Positions 9,897 to 20,714 of a DNA stretch of 64,000 bases are shown here, in pieces. Source of the DNA: Spizellomyces punctatus DAOM BR117 (Eukaryota; Chytridiomycota; Chytridiomycetes; Spizellomycetales; Spizellomycetaceae); NCBI RefSeq assembly GCF_000182565.1, contig NW_015971548.1, positions 62,001 to 126,000 of the forward strand, in the 5' to 3' direction. The translations under genes and the position numbers were made by a program. Below the pieces are notes generated by a model that was given only the letters and a program-made list of their open reading frames with translations, did no database searches and was not told where the DNA came from. Position 1 is the stretch's first letter. Each line of letters starts with the position of its first letter.

Positions 9897-11670
9897 ATGG
9901 AAAAGGAGGCACCTATAGTAGAAGCTGGGACGGCTCAGGTTCCTGAAGTGCTGCCAGAAGATGCAATCTTTGACGAGGAAGGAAAGCGTCGTCTGCAGGA
10001 AGAAAAGCCATATTTTGGCAAACGTCCTGCTAGGGCTGTGGCTATTGATCTGGCCATTTGGCTCCTCATGACGGCGTATGCGGTCGCCGTTTTTGTCAAG
10101 GGAAAGGATAAGGATGGTTTCCATCTTTTCACTGTCATTTGGGTCTTTGTTACTCTCCGACTCCTCGCTCGTCATATATCCATGTCCAAACTCATCTACG
10201 ACCCTCTCGGAAAGGTTTGGACATCAACGGTCGGAGCGGCTGCGAGCAAATTCCCGTCCTGGCTGGTCTGGGCGGCATTGCTGGTCGCTACACTTGTTGG
10301 ACTCTTGCTTATGGCCATTTTCACGACTGGACGGCCATCCACAGTTGGAGAGCGGTTGCAGAGCTGGGGCGGCGTCCTGTTCTTTTTATTGATCGCGGCT
10401 GGAAGTTCACGAAAGGTCAAGGCGATCAACCTCCAAACGGTCGCTGTCGGTGTCTTTTTCCAATTTATCTTTGCCCTCATTGTCCTGCGTACCACTGTGG
10501 GTGCCAATATTTTCCAATGGATTTCATCGTTCGTTACGGGTTTCCTTAAATACTCTCACAACGGTCTCGAGTTCTTATTTGGCCCTGTGCCAAACCAAAA
10601 CTTTGTCATCAACGTCCTCCCTGCCATCATCTTTTTCTGTGCCTTCATTTCCATCGTATACTACTGGGGAGGAATGCAGTACGCCGTCCAAAAGATGGGT
10701 GCCATCATGATGCGTCTGATGGACACATCCGGTGCTGAATCGATTGTAGCCGCGGCTTCACCGTTTGTCGGACAAGTGGAAAACGCCATGTTGGTGCTCC
10801 CCTTTATCGAATACATGACAAAATCCGAGTTGCACGCTGTCATGACCTGTGGGTTCGCTACCATTTCCGGATCCGTTTTGTTGGGCTATGTCTTGATTGT
10901 TGGTGACGCGTACCTCATCCTCACTGCTTGTATCATGTCCATCCCTGCCTCTCTCGCTCTTACGAAAATGCGATACCCCGAAGAAGAAGAGTCGCTTACA
11001 AAGGGTCGGGTCGTTGTTCCCGAAAGTGAGGACAAGGCGAGCAACTTTCTTCACGCCGCCGCAAACGGCGCGGCCACGGGTGCCCAGCTCGTTATCCTCA
11101 TCTCTGCCACCATTCTCGCTATCGTTGCGTTGTACCAGGCCGCAAACGGTTTGGTTGGCTGGGCATTTGATATCATTGACGTCCACCGTGACTCTCCTGA
11201 CCCTGCCAATCCTGGACCCCACGACACTTGGATCAGTATTACCTACATTCTGTCATTCGTCTTTTACCCCTTTGCATGGTGCTTGGGCGTGAGTGCCAAT
11301 CAAGCACGATTAGCTGGTGAGATCATGGCTCAAAAGCTTTTGCTGAATGAGTTTGTGGCATTCTCAAATTTGGGCGACTTTAACAAGGCTGGACGTGTCA
11401 ACCAGCGAAGTACGTATAACTTGGTATCGCCTTTCATGACGATCGATAACAATTATTTATTCAATTTCTGCATTTATGATAGCCTTCCAACTCCTTGCTT
11501 TTGCTCTCTGCGGATTTGCCAACCTGGGTTCAACAGGGATCCAGGTCTCAGCCCTTGGCGCCATTTCTCCAAAACGTAAAAAGGACCTGGCTGAACTCGC
11601 TGTGTCGGCCATGTTGATTGGTAACCTTTCCACATGGATGACGGCTGCTGTCGCCGGTTGTATGATATAA
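9897..11670 (+). CDS. Concentrative nucleoside transporter (CNT/SLC28)
   Basis: This is a plasma-membrane, ion-coupled nucleoside importer. Exons 9897-11409 and 11483-11670 (73-nt intron, split A|CC codon) encode 566 residues. Residues 1-45 are an acidic cytoplasmic N-terminus, and the remainder is a polytopic membrane protein. The CNT core is plain: SGAESIVAAASPFVGQVEN at 278-296, with the substrate-binding Gln-x-Glu, then YMTKSELHAVMTCGFATISG. The second conserved block NQARLAGEIMAQKLLLNEF is followed across the intron by CGFANLGSTGIQ. The length agrees with eukaryotic CNTs. Which nucleosides it takes cannot be read from sequence. Confidence 0.93.
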
Positions 11671-12138
11671 AAAGAACTCCTGTGCCATCTTTTTGATAAG
11701 GTGTTTTTCGCTACACTCTATGACGATAGAAAAAAAGAGGGTTATGATAGCGTGCCCTTGTCGTGCTGGTCACCTCCTGTAGTAATACGTTGTGTAAGGG
11801 GCATCAAGGCGGGTTTTGGCTGCTGCTTGTATGTACCATACTACTTTTTAAACCTTTTTCCATATGGTTGCTGAACGGATTGCAATGTCTTGAGTCGTTG
11901 AAGGCTGGGTACGTTGCTGAGGTAATCACAGCCAAGCCACATGGAACGTCATTAATAAGTAGGTGTTCTATCGATCAAAGATCTGCGCCCTTTGGGGGGT
12001 TTTTTTTTGTCGATCCGTCCAAGTTATTCGATAACCCTTTTGTCGAACGGTCGTCGATTAATTTTAAAAAGGGATATCCCTACGCATTCGTTACGCATTC
12101 GCATATTTTGATAATCGCTATAAACGTTTGGGACGACC
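11671..12138. other. Intergenic region
   Basis: This is the spacer between two plus-strand genes. It should hold the transporter 3' end and the dehydrogenase promoter. A G-run followed by a T-run lies at about 11994-12009. No gene or clear regulatory site was seen. Confidence 0.5.
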
Positions 12139-13245
12139 ATGTCTATCACAGTTGGCATCATTGGCGCTGGACTCTCTGCTCGTACCTTCCATGCACCCTT
12201 CATCACAAGTAGCCCCCATTTTCAACTCAAAAGCTTTCTTCGAACCAAAGCGGATCCCGTCCCATCTTTCGAGAGCATCCCCGTCACAACTGACTCGAAT
12301 GATTTCTTAAAGTCTGTTGATCTGGTTATTATCACATCTCCAACGTACCTTCACTATCAGCATGCCAAGCAAGCTCTCGAAGCTGGCAAACATATCATTG
12401 TCGAAAAGCCTTTTACGGCAACATATGCTGAAGCCCAAGAGTTGATCTCATTGGCAAAGGAAAAGAAGAGGGTGTTGGCCGTATACCAGAACCGCAGATG
12501 GGATGGAGACTTTTTAACGGTTGCAAAGCTATTAAATGATGATGCCTTTGGACGTGTTGTGGAGCTTGAGAGTCGGTATGAGAGGTTTAGGAATTTTGTA
12601 AAGCCTGATGCATGGAGGGAGGAGGATTACCCTGGAAGCGGGATCTTGTATGACCTAGGTAAGGTCCGCTCACATTTCTGTTTCTTCTGCGACATGGTTC
12701 CTCAAACGAACAAACAAAAAGGCTCCCACTTGATCGATCAAGCCATCACCCTCTTTGGACCACCCACTTCCATCACAGCGTTCATTCGAAATTTTCGCCA
12801 GCTGAGCGCCCCAACTGACGACGCGTTCACCATCAACCTTCACTACACAGTGCCCCACCCAAAGCTCGTTACGCTCAAATCGACCATGCTGGCAGCCCAT
12901 CCTGGTCCCCGTTTCACCGTCCATGGAACAAAGGGAACGTTCATTAAACACGGACTAGACCCACAAGAAGGTCAACTACGTTCCGAGATCCTACCGACAG
13001 CTCCCGAATTCGGTGCCGAGGCCGAAAACATGTATGGTGAGATGTGGACACCGGATACACCCGCCCCAACCAAAATCGAAACGATCAAAGGAGCCTATGC
13101 GGATTTTTTTGAGAATGTCGCTGAAGCCATACGTGCTGAGTCGAGTGAGGCATTGGTCGTGAAGCCAGAGCAGGCTGCTGTGGTCATTAGAGCTATCGAG
13201 TTGGCTCAAAAGAGTTCCGCTGAGGGCCGGACCATCCTGTTTTAA
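12139..13245 (+). CDS. Gfo/Idh/MocA-family NAD(P)-dependent oxidoreductase
   Basis: This is a predicted soluble dehydrogenase of the Gfo/Idh/MocA superfamily. The N-terminal Rossmann fold starts TVGIIGAGLSARTFHAPFI, and the diagnostic EKP motif lies in HIIVEKPFTATYAEAQ. A single intron at 12659-12721 (63 nt, GT-AG) splits the glycine codon in YDLG|SHLIDQAITLFGPP. It is a multiple of three and has no stop, so an unspliced transcript would stay open with 21 extra residues. Splicing gives 347 residues, typical of the family. The SARTFHAPFI signature resembles the YdgJ-like branch. The substrate is unknown. Confidence 0.9.
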   Translation: MSITVGIIGAGLSARTFHAPFITSSPHFQLKSFLRTKADPVPSFESIPVTTDSNDFLKSVDLVIITSPTYLHYQHAKQALEAGKHIIVEKPFTATYAEAQELISLAKEKKRVLAVYQNRRWDGDFLTVAKLLNDDAFGRVVELESRYERFRNFVKPDAWREEDYPGSGILYDLGKVRSHFCFFCDMVPQTNKQKGSHLIDQAITLFGPPTSITAFIRNFRQLSAPTDDAFTINLHYTVPHPKLVTLKSTMLAAHPGPRFTVHGTKGTFIKHGLDPQEGQLRSEILPTAPEFGAEAENMYGEMWTPDTPAPTKIETIKGAYADFFENVAEAIRAESSEALVVKPEQAAVVIRAIELAQKSSAEGRTILF

Positions 13246-13831
13246 AGATACTGGGACTTTGTATAGTGTGTCTAGCAAGAAATGAAAGGAGCTCATGAGG
13301 TACTGTTTAAATAGTTAATACTTGTATAATAATGAAGAGTTTAAAAATGCATTGTAGTGTCGAACTTGAGCTTTTGCCTACCTCACAGCTTTAACGTAGC
13401 GCTTGCAAATCTTGATCAATGTTCAGCGCGATCGAGCAGCAGGATACTGCTGGTAATCGTTTGATGAGCATGGACAAAACTGGCTGTACCCAGTGGAACC
13501 TAATACTAGACGGCCCCCAACACACAGGTATCAACTTGGAACGTTGACCTTTACAAAGACACAGTGTTTGGTGTATCTCCCTTCTGCTGCCTTTACGACA
13601 AAATCTCCAAAAAATTCGTTTGAGCAGGACCAATAACCGTACCAAAATATATTCTCTTTATTGTTTGAACCTCACAGATTGTATAACATATACGCAAACC
13701 CCATTCTCAGCCTTCCCTGTTCGCAACGCTACCACTGACACTACAACCTACCCTACGACCTGCATTTATCTGCACAGCCCTGCAAAGTGTACAAAAAAAA
13801 CCCCCAATGCACATCATACATCCACATCCAC
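13246..13831. repeat. Intergenic region with dispersed repeat (copy 1)
   Basis: Positions about 13567-13810 closely match 19089-19323 in the same orientation. Shared blocks include TTCTCTTTATTGTTTGAACC and CATTCTCAGCCTTCCCTGTT. Each copy lies directly after the stop codon of an unrelated minus-strand gene. The rest (13246-13566) shows nothing recognisable. Confidence 0.75.
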
Positions 13832-15107
13832 CTATTCGTCAACGGCAAAGACTCCTCCATCCATGATCCCACTTACATCAATCCCACACGTCACTTGCCC
13901 ACTCAGAACCAATTCACTGATCACCATCCCGGTTCCAGGTCCATTCAGTATTCCCCAAACTGTATGTCCCGCCGCTACATATACATTATCGTATCCTTTT
14001 ACGCGTCCCATCACGGGCACATTTCCCGGCGGTACGGGAACGTAGCATGCTTGCTCGGCTATGACGGGACATGCAGCAACATCAGGGATGACTTGCGCCG
14101 CAAGTTTTTTGAGTTCCTCCATGTCGGCAGGGGAGGGCGCAACATCAGCGGGAGAGGGTGGTAGTGTATCGGGGGTGATGCACTCCCCGCATATGTACAC
14201 GGTTCCGTCGGGTCTTGGGTATATTTCTGGCGAGGCTACCTTGCCCTTCATCGAAATCTGGGTAAAGATGGCATGAGGAGAGACCATTTGCGGGAGATCG
14301 GATGTCTTAAAGACAATACTGGGAGCCTTGAATCCGTTTATGGATGATGGGATGTTGGGTATCCAGGCTGATGCCGTCCCCGTCCAAGGTCCCATCGCAA
14401 TGATGATATCGGTGTAAGTCATGGTTTCTTCTGCGGTGGAAGCGTCTTTTGGAATGTAGTGGATTGTATTTGTAGATGTGTCAATGTTGACTACTGTCCC
14501 GAGGACCAGTTGAGCTCCATTTTTGACTGCGTCGTCCATCAGAGCGTTCATTAAGAGGCGTGGATGTCTGACAAAACCGAGATGGGTCAGTCTCATAAAA
14601 CTCACGCTGGCCAAGGCCCAACAAGCAACGCCCTGCAAAATTTAAACACTGTACTTACACTTGAGCAGTATTCGACGTTGTCCCCATAACACTGACACGA
14701 GAGACCTTGTCCTGATTCAACCACCACACGCTCTTTTTTCCTCCTCTCTCACTGAAAGCGACATGCAAGGTGTCCATTGGCCTATATCCGTAATCCACAT
14801 TAAGCAGCTTGGCTAATTCTGCGTGCCGCTTAAAAGAAGCACGAGCAAGAGATTGGAGGGGTGTCCCGTCTGACCAATCTTGTGCCAAGAATCCGCCTGC
14901 CTTTCCTAATAATTTCAAAAAGTATTATATGAGCTGGAAAACTCAAAGAAACACAAAACGGAACTTGCCTGACGCAGCGCATGCAACGCCCTCTCTGTCA
15001 ATGACAATGACTTTATCCTTGGAGGCATCAAAGGATGCGTGATGAACAAGGTGGTAAGCAATGTTGGAGCCAATGCTCCCAGCACCGACCACGACAATGA
15101 CTCTCAT
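13832..15107 (-). CDS. FAD-dependent oxidoreductase, Tda3-like
   Basis: This is a predicted flavoprotein of the DAO/FAD-dependent oxidoreductase family, closest in style to the fungal Tda3 group. Exons are 15107-14969, 14905-14659 and 14567-13832, giving 373 residues. The start VIVVVGAGSIGSNIAYHL is the FAD-binding GxGxxG. SGKAGGFLAQDWSDGTPLQS is the family signature, and HTVWGILNGPGTGM near the C-terminus contacts flavin in relatives. Intron 1 is a GC-AG intron (TCAG|GCAAGT), and only that junction keeps the conserved SGKAGG. Intron 2 (91 nt) must run to the TGTCAG acceptor to give AQVHPRLLMNAL. The upstream E-box CACGTG at 15163-15168 is shared with the divergent neighbour. A detached copy of its last 38 codons lies at 7766-7882. 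Confidence 0.88.
14906..14968 (-). other. GC-AG intron in the Tda3-like gene
   Basis: The donor reads CAG|GCAAGT and the acceptor is ATTATTAG. The only nearby GT (CAA|GTTCCG) would join in the wrong frame. The GC site restores SGKAGGFLA, which is conserved in the family. Confidence 0.85.
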
Positions 15108-15653
15108 GATGCAGAGGGCAAAAAGCAACACACTTGGAACGTTGCGCGTTTATGTCACAAAACACGTGAGTACATGTGATGAGAATGACATAATCAATTA
15201 TGAAACTTTAATTAAATGAAATGTGGCTTAATTTCGGTTGCCGATTTGAAGCGAGATCGCGAGTCTTGGTGTTCTTTTGAACACTTGCAAAAGATGAAAC
15301 GCACGCTTGAAAATGGCCCGTAGGTCCCAACGCTCCAAAACACTTGTTGGTGCAAGGGAACTTTCAGTTAAGAAATTCTTAACGATTATTCGGGTTCAGA
15401 AGATTGGTGAAGGATGGGAACTCTGCAGTGTTCAAAAAGATTGAATTAGGAACAAGAACCTTTCACGGATTTTGATGCCGACACAAGATTTTTTTTTTAT
15501 TTTTTATTGTTGTCTTTTTGACAGTTGGACGTCCCATCTCGTCGTGTGTTGCTTCAGCCGCCGTTTCTGCTGTTAAAGGCCTCGCCGCCCGTTGCGTTTT
15601 GTCTTTTGACTTGCGCGGGACTCTCTCGCTCCTCCTTCTTTTATATTTCAACG
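15108..15653. promoter_or_regulatory. Divergent promoter region with E-box
   Basis: This 546-bp region separates two divergent genes. An E-box AACACGTGAG lies at 15161-15170, about 55 bp upstream of the oxidoreductase start. A T-rich tract lies at about 15489-15510. No further gene was seen. Confidence 0.4.
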
Positions 15654-17249
15654 ATGGGATTAGGAAAACTCTTATTTCCTGCACAAAAGCGCGGGGGAGA
15701 CAGGGATATTAATGAACCAGTGATCATGGTGGAAGACGGCGGGAACAGACGCACCAACTCAACCTACGTGGAAAAGACCGTGCCGTTACAGTTGGAAGCC
15801 GCGCATGTGGACCTGCTCGAGGATATTTTGTCGACTTTCGACGGATTAATGGCAAACGATATGTCAGATGGTCAAAAAGGTAAGCGCCATTTGTGTGTTC
15901 TCGAAAGTTCATGTTTACCCACACTTGTCTTTCTTGCAGACCCAACACCTCCACCCCGCGCTCCTCAAAACCGGTCGCAACCCAAACAGCAACATGCATC
16001 TCTTAAGGAACCGCCAAAGCACGGCTCGGCCTACACGGCCCATATCCACAAAGTTGGAGCCAGGAGGGATTCGCTCACTACGTCAACGCTTTTGCGTTCA
16101 TTGAAAAAAGATCTATCTCAGACTAATACTCCAGGAGACAACATCGACCCTGATGCAGATATAAGAGGAGATTATTTTGGCAGGTGGAAGGGTTTGGGCG
16201 GCGTCGCTGCTCCCAAAGTTTCCGTCAAGGCCTTCTTGTCCAAATGCAATACAAGGGCAGCTGATGCCGCTCCGCGCGCATTCAACCGTGCATCCAAGCG
16301 TGGGCCACGAGATGTACCTGCATCGTACTCTTCGGATTCGGAATCAGATTTTTCGGGTAGCGATAGCGATAGTGACACTCCAGTCTGGATCGCTGTAGGC
16401 GGCCGACGAGGATCGACATTGCATCCTGGATCAGCGGATGGAGTAAATGCACCAAGAGGCCGTGCGGCACGAAAACTTGCCGTGCAATACGCAGTATCAA
16501 AGCGAAGTCCAGTAACGGCTCCCAACGAGGAACCGTCCAAGCCGGTCCCCCCCGCACGTCGGTCGTCGTTCTTCCCGTCGCCACCAAGCAGCACCCCCGC
16601 ATCGTCGGCAGGTTGGACTCTGGCCAAACCAGAAGATGGTGTAGTCCCTCTCCAGGCCGGTTCCGGTTGGGTTGTATATCCCCATCACCCATCACAGACC
16701 GTTACACCGCCCGCGTCACCTCATCTCCCTACAACCTCCCTCCAATCTACGACGCCTCTTGTCACTGTCTTTCCTGGATACCAGCCAACCGCTGGCATGG
16801 ACCCAACGCCCGCGACTACACCAGGACAAATCGACTCTTCTCAAGACCCGCAGCAACATCAAGATCAACACCAACAGCAACAGCAATTGTGGGCCATGTA
16901 CATGCAACAACAACAACATGAGCAATACCAACAACAGTATTATCAGCAATATCAACAGTATTACGACCAATACCAACATGCTTACGATCAATACTACCAA
17001 GACCAGTACCAGCAACAATCGTATGCAATGTACTATCCGGTTCAATACTACTCGGCTGTTCAAACACCCGCCCAACCACCCTCACAACCCAAACCAAAAA
17101 AGAAAAAGGACAAAAAGACGAAATCTACGCGGAGTCAAAGCAAGTGTCGTCCGAGAAAACCACTTCAAGACGTCCCGGAGGAGAAGGGTGTGGCTGCTCA
17201 TGGCGAGCAGCCTGAGGATAATGCCGAGAGTGATGGATGTAGTGGCTAG
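15654..17249 (+). CDS. Q/Y-rich low-complexity protein, unknown function
   Basis: I do not recognise a catalytic domain. The chosen start is the ATG at 15654, which begins MGLGKLLFPAQKRGG; an in-frame ATG at 15525 exists but adds atypical sequence. A 60-nt GT-AG intron (15880-15939) is in frame and open, so retention would add 20 residues. The spliced product is 511 residues. Features in order: an acidic/leucine segment (LEAAHVDLLEDILSTFDGLM), an SDSESDFSGSDSDSDTP acidic-serine patch, a Pro/Ser/Thr-rich middle, a prion-like stretch of Q, Y and H at about 390-455, and a lysine-rich KPKKKKDKKTKSTRSQSK that could be a nuclear signal. Composition suggests an RNA- or chromatin-associated scaffold, but that is inference. 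Confidence 0.75.
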   Translation: MGLGKLLFPAQKRGGDRDINEPVIMVEDGGNRRTNSTYVEKTVPLQLEAAHVDLLEDILSTFDGLMANDMSDGQKGKRHLCVLESSCLPTLVFLADPTPPPRAPQNRSQPKQQHASLKEPPKHGSAYTAHIHKVGARRDSLTTSTLLRSLKKDLSQTNTPGDNIDPDADIRGDYFGRWKGLGGVAAPKVSVKAFLSKCNTRAADAAPRAFNRASKRGPRDVPASYSSDSESDFSGSDSDSDTPVWIAVGGRRGSTLHPGSADGVNAPRGRAARKLAVQYAVSKRSPVTAPNEEPSKPVPPARRSSFFPSPPSSTPASSAGWTLAKPEDGVVPLQAGSGWVVYPHHPSQTVTPPASPHLPTTSLQSTTPLVTVFPGYQPTAGMDPTPATTPGQIDSSQDPQQHQDQHQQQQQLWAMYMQQQQHEQYQQQYYQQYQQYYDQYQHAYDQYYQDQYQQQSYAMYYPVQYYSAVQTPAQPPSQPKPKKKKDKKTKSTRSQSKCRPRKPLQDVPEEKGVAAHGEQPEDNAESDGCSG

Positions 17250-17402
17250 TCGAGAAGGAGGCAAAAGCACACTTGTATATAGTATATTCATATCATCTGC
17301 TTTCAATATATCACGTGCAAACAATCGCGATCATTACATAACCCTTGGCCGACACCCATCCGCAACGTCAAAACGACTGATGTGTTTTCCAAGAAGATAT
17401 TC

Positions 17403-17830
17403 CTACACGGTACCCCCTCCCTCACGGGTAATCCAAGGGGCGGCCGGGGATAGCTTGGTGAAGGACCGCTTGGAGAGCACTGCAGACATGAAGAGATACC
17501 AAATGTGAATAAGTAAATCACTTGAATGATTAACTTGGGCAATTTAAAGGTACCTCTGTGCTCTAATGTGTTCTCATCTTCCACGACGTACACGGGCGAA
17601 TCGTCAGTGACGATTCTGTCGGCTCGAATGTAGTCGATTGTGCCTACGTGCAGGATTTCCCCTCGCGAGGGGCCTTCGGGGGTGGGATAGTCCACCCAAT
17701 TGCCGACAACAGGGGTCCCTTTCACAACTTTCGCAATGGGCTGGGGGGTTCTGGTGGGCTGCCAAACAAAAACGTTTGCACCCGTCTGGCAAAGCGCGTA
17801 GTGCGGCGGATTTGTCGGTCCATCCACCAT
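17403..17830 (-). CDS. Small hypothetical protein, two exons
   Basis: Exon 1 (17830-17554) and exon 2 (17479-17403) are joined by a 73-nt GT-AG intron to give 117 residues. The text is protein-like (VFVWQPTRTPQPIAKVVKG, GTIDYIRADRIVTDDSPVYV) and ends TREGGGTV. I do not recognise the family. The start at MVDGPTNPP follows an upstream stop in the same frame, so either this is the true start or an upstream exon is missing. It converges with the Q/Y-rich gene, whose stop is 153 bp away. Confidence 0.55.
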
Positions 17831-19385
17831 TCGATGCGGTAACGAAGCTTGTACTGGGGGTCAGGTTGGGCGGAACGAGGCGTTGCTTTGTGGTGTGTGT
17901 GTGCGTTGGAAAGAAATAGAAAAGTCAACTGTTGGGTCTTTGGGAGGACGAGGAGCGAGAAAGCTGTGAATTGAGATGTCGACCTTGGCTTCTGTTGGCT
18001 AGAATTGGTTATGACTGGTTATGACATGACTAGTGTTGAGCCCCGCTGTTGCATGCAATGCACTTTGACAAGAAGACCCAAAATATAATAGGACAGAAGG
18101 CAAATACACAAATGCAAGTATATTGTTACTTTTATCCTATGAAGCATTTGTCTATACGCTATATCATGTGTATGCCCCGGCAAAAAGTCTTTTATTTTCA
18201 CTACATAGCACGTATTTTTAAACCACTATGAGATCTAACATGGCGAAACTGCTACGTATAACTGCCCATGTAAAGAGACCCACGGTAAAAACACGTTCAT
18301 AGTTCATGGCTCCTAGACGTTGTTGATTATGTAGCAGATAGAGGGAAACAAGGCCGCGGGCCAGGGCTTTTGCAATGCGGCCGAACCATCGTTATCCCTT
18401 CTATTGGTAATTAGGATGTATGGCATTCCAACGCTCTGGATTCCAGGCCAAGTACTGGACTCTAGCGATTATACAAGACTTGGTAGCCGGCTTTTAGACC
18501 AAGGCGCAACAACATACGTGCCACGTTCGAAGAAGGTCACTAGGTTCAAGCGCACTCTTGTGAACAAGTTATTGGGCTTTGTTGAATACTATGTACTGGT
18601 ATGAGGAAAGCCCGAGTATATCAGGTTTTGTTTATCCTTGCAAGGAATCCCATTCCTTTACGCTAATGAAAGTACGACATCAGGACGGTAACAGTTATAT
18701 GCATTCAGTCACGTGCGTAGCATGCTTTTAGAACCAAAAATGACTCAACTCCTACGTAGAAGGTGAATGTCAGCAGATCACGGGACTGGGACGTTTTCTA
18801 TAATACAACTCGAGTCAAGGTATTTAATAGCAGAACCACACCAGCGTTGGCGTTACCCAGGTTTAATGCCGCCAGACGAACAGCTATGAAATGGCGAGTT
18901 AAAGAATGCAACAACAACAACCCACAATGCAAGAAACTGCTTGGAACACTCGGATTTTGTCAGGGGCACGCAGCAAATGGATGGGATACCACATATTCGT
19001 CATTTAAATACATCAAATTCAAACCACTGCCATGTTTCTGCTCTGTCCGACCGTTAAATACGTCGACTCGAGCTGTATTATGAGATAGCTTGGTATATCT
19101 CCCTTCTCTTGCCTGTATGATGAGATATTCAAAACTCGGTTAAGCAGGACCAATAGCAGAATATTTTCTCTTTATTGTTTGAACCTCACAGATGGTATAA
19201 CATATATACGCAAACCTCATTCTCAGCCTTCCCTGTTCGCAACCCTACGACTTGTGCTACAACCTACGCTACGACCTGAATTTATCTGCACAGCCCTTCA
19301 AATTGTACAAGAACCCCCCACTGCGCCCGCTTCTGTATACTACCCTGCGCAATGATATGTGGGTGCAATACCGCAGCTCCAAACC
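17831..19385. other. Intergenic region with repeat copy 2
   Basis: No gene is supported. About 18040-18140 faintly resembles 4165-4245 (a GCATGC/GCAC...AGAAGAC block and ...TCCTATG.AAG). The end (19089-19323) is the second copy of the 3'-flank repeat found at 13567-13810. The middle has only short open frames without protein character. Two E-box cores occur nearby: CACGTG near 18712 here, and one near 17310 just outside this stretch. Confidence 0.5.
19089..19323. repeat. Dispersed repeat, copy 2, 3' of aquaporin gene
   Basis: This stretch closely matches 13567-13810 in the same orientation. Identical blocks include TTCTCTTTATTGTTTGAACC and CATTCTCAGCCTTCCCTGTT, with a few indels elsewhere. 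It starts about 60 bp beyond the aquaporin stop codon. Confidence 0.75.
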
Positions 19386-20714
19386 TCATACAGCCCTCTC
19401 CACCCCGGTGAGGGGCGAACTGTGCAGTGACTGTTCTGTCACGCCTTGGCCAGTACTACGCATCACGGCTGTACCGACTCCGAGAGGAACCCTACATATA
19501 TCTTCATTGGAGGCACTGCGATTTATAAACTCTGCTTCAGAGATGCCGGTAGGCCTCGACGCCAGAGCACGCTCCTCGGGAGTTGCTGATCCCATGTCCA
19601 AAGTAACATGTGAGGGAGCGAATTCCAGTCCAGAGTTGTGTGCTTGCTCTTGGCTGATGGGTGCTGATAAAAAGATGATCTTGTATAAAATTCCTACCAC
19701 TACGGATGCGAGGAAGGGGGAAACCCAAAATGCATAGTTGTATCGCCAAGTGTTGGATACCACGGCCGGACCTGTTTAAGCAAAAAAATGGGGTTAAAAT
19801 GAAGCGGTTTCCATCTACGAGACAATCACCAAACGAGTACGCACCAAAGGACCTGGCTGGATTCATTGATCCACCGGTCAAAGGACCCGCTAAAAAGACA
19901 CCAATTGCAACAGCAAAGCCGATTGGGATGGGTGCCAGAGGTTTGATTCCCGACGAGGTCACACCCGCATGAACGGCTGTGGACAAGACAACAAACAGTA
20001 ACATCGACGTGATAAAGAACTCGATCAGAATAGTTTGGAATGGGTTAATCCACCAGGTGGGAACGGTAGCTCCAAGGTCACCACCGCCTAAAAATAAAAA
20101 AGTTGAGAAACGTACGGCACTACACCCCCGAAAATTCAAAAAACTTACGTGACGCTACGCAAGCCTTAAAGAGAGCAGCACCCACAATCGCACCAATAAA
20201 CTGGGCGATCATGTACATGATGCCAGTTATGACTGGCATACTGCGAACCACCATCAGACAGGCTGTAACCGCCGGGTTGATATGACCGCCGGAAATGCCT
20301 GCAATGGATGCGACGAGACAGAGGATAGCGAGACCTTGCACGAAGCCGGTAATAACGAAATCGGCCGCTGTAGCTGGGGCTTCATTGCGTATGATGGCAG
20401 GTGTTTGAACAGAACCTATACCATAGAAAACCTTAGTATTAGATTCAACTCTTGCCACCATCCACCAAATGAAAAATATACATACCACCAACGAAAAAGA
20501 CAAAGAATGCAGTACCAATAAATTCCGCAACAACAGCTCTCCAAATCCTCGATCTAGGAACATGAACCGTCCCACGCATCGGCATTTTGAGTATCGTCAT
20601 CGGGTCACGACCTTGTCCTTGCACTTCATTGGGTATGCCATCGCCATTGGTATTGCCGTTCGTTGGCAGAGAGGTATTGTCGCGGCGGGGAGAGACAAGG
20701 TTCTGGATTTTCAT
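19386..20714 (-). CDS. Aquaporin (MIP family)
   Basis: This is a predicted membrane channel for water or small neutral solutes. Exons 20714-20486, 20415-20149, 20087-19845 and 19771-19386, joined by three GT-AG introns of 61 to 73 nt, encode 374 residues. The first NPA box is in SGGHINPAVTA (123-125) and the second is in GGSMNPARSFG (241-243, followed by the pore Arg244). Six membrane segments can be placed between about residues 58 and 285. A cytoplasmic N-terminus of about 50 residues carries RGTVHVPRSR, and a polar C-tail of about 90 residues is serine-rich, both typical of fungal MIPs. Both NPA boxes are intact. Without a structure-based alignment I cannot tell water channel from aquaglyceroporin. 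Confidence 0.93.

Noticed and set aside
14641-14658. Short 48-bp intron ending at TTTTGCAG in the Tda3-like gene
   Set aside because: It inserts non-conserved residues. The later TGTCAG acceptor gives AQVHPRLL, as expected in the family.
16716-17075. Minus-strand leucine/valine-rich 'membrane protein'
   Set aside because: It is the complement of CAA/CAG-rich codons in the Q/Y-rich protein. The hydrophobicity is an artefact.
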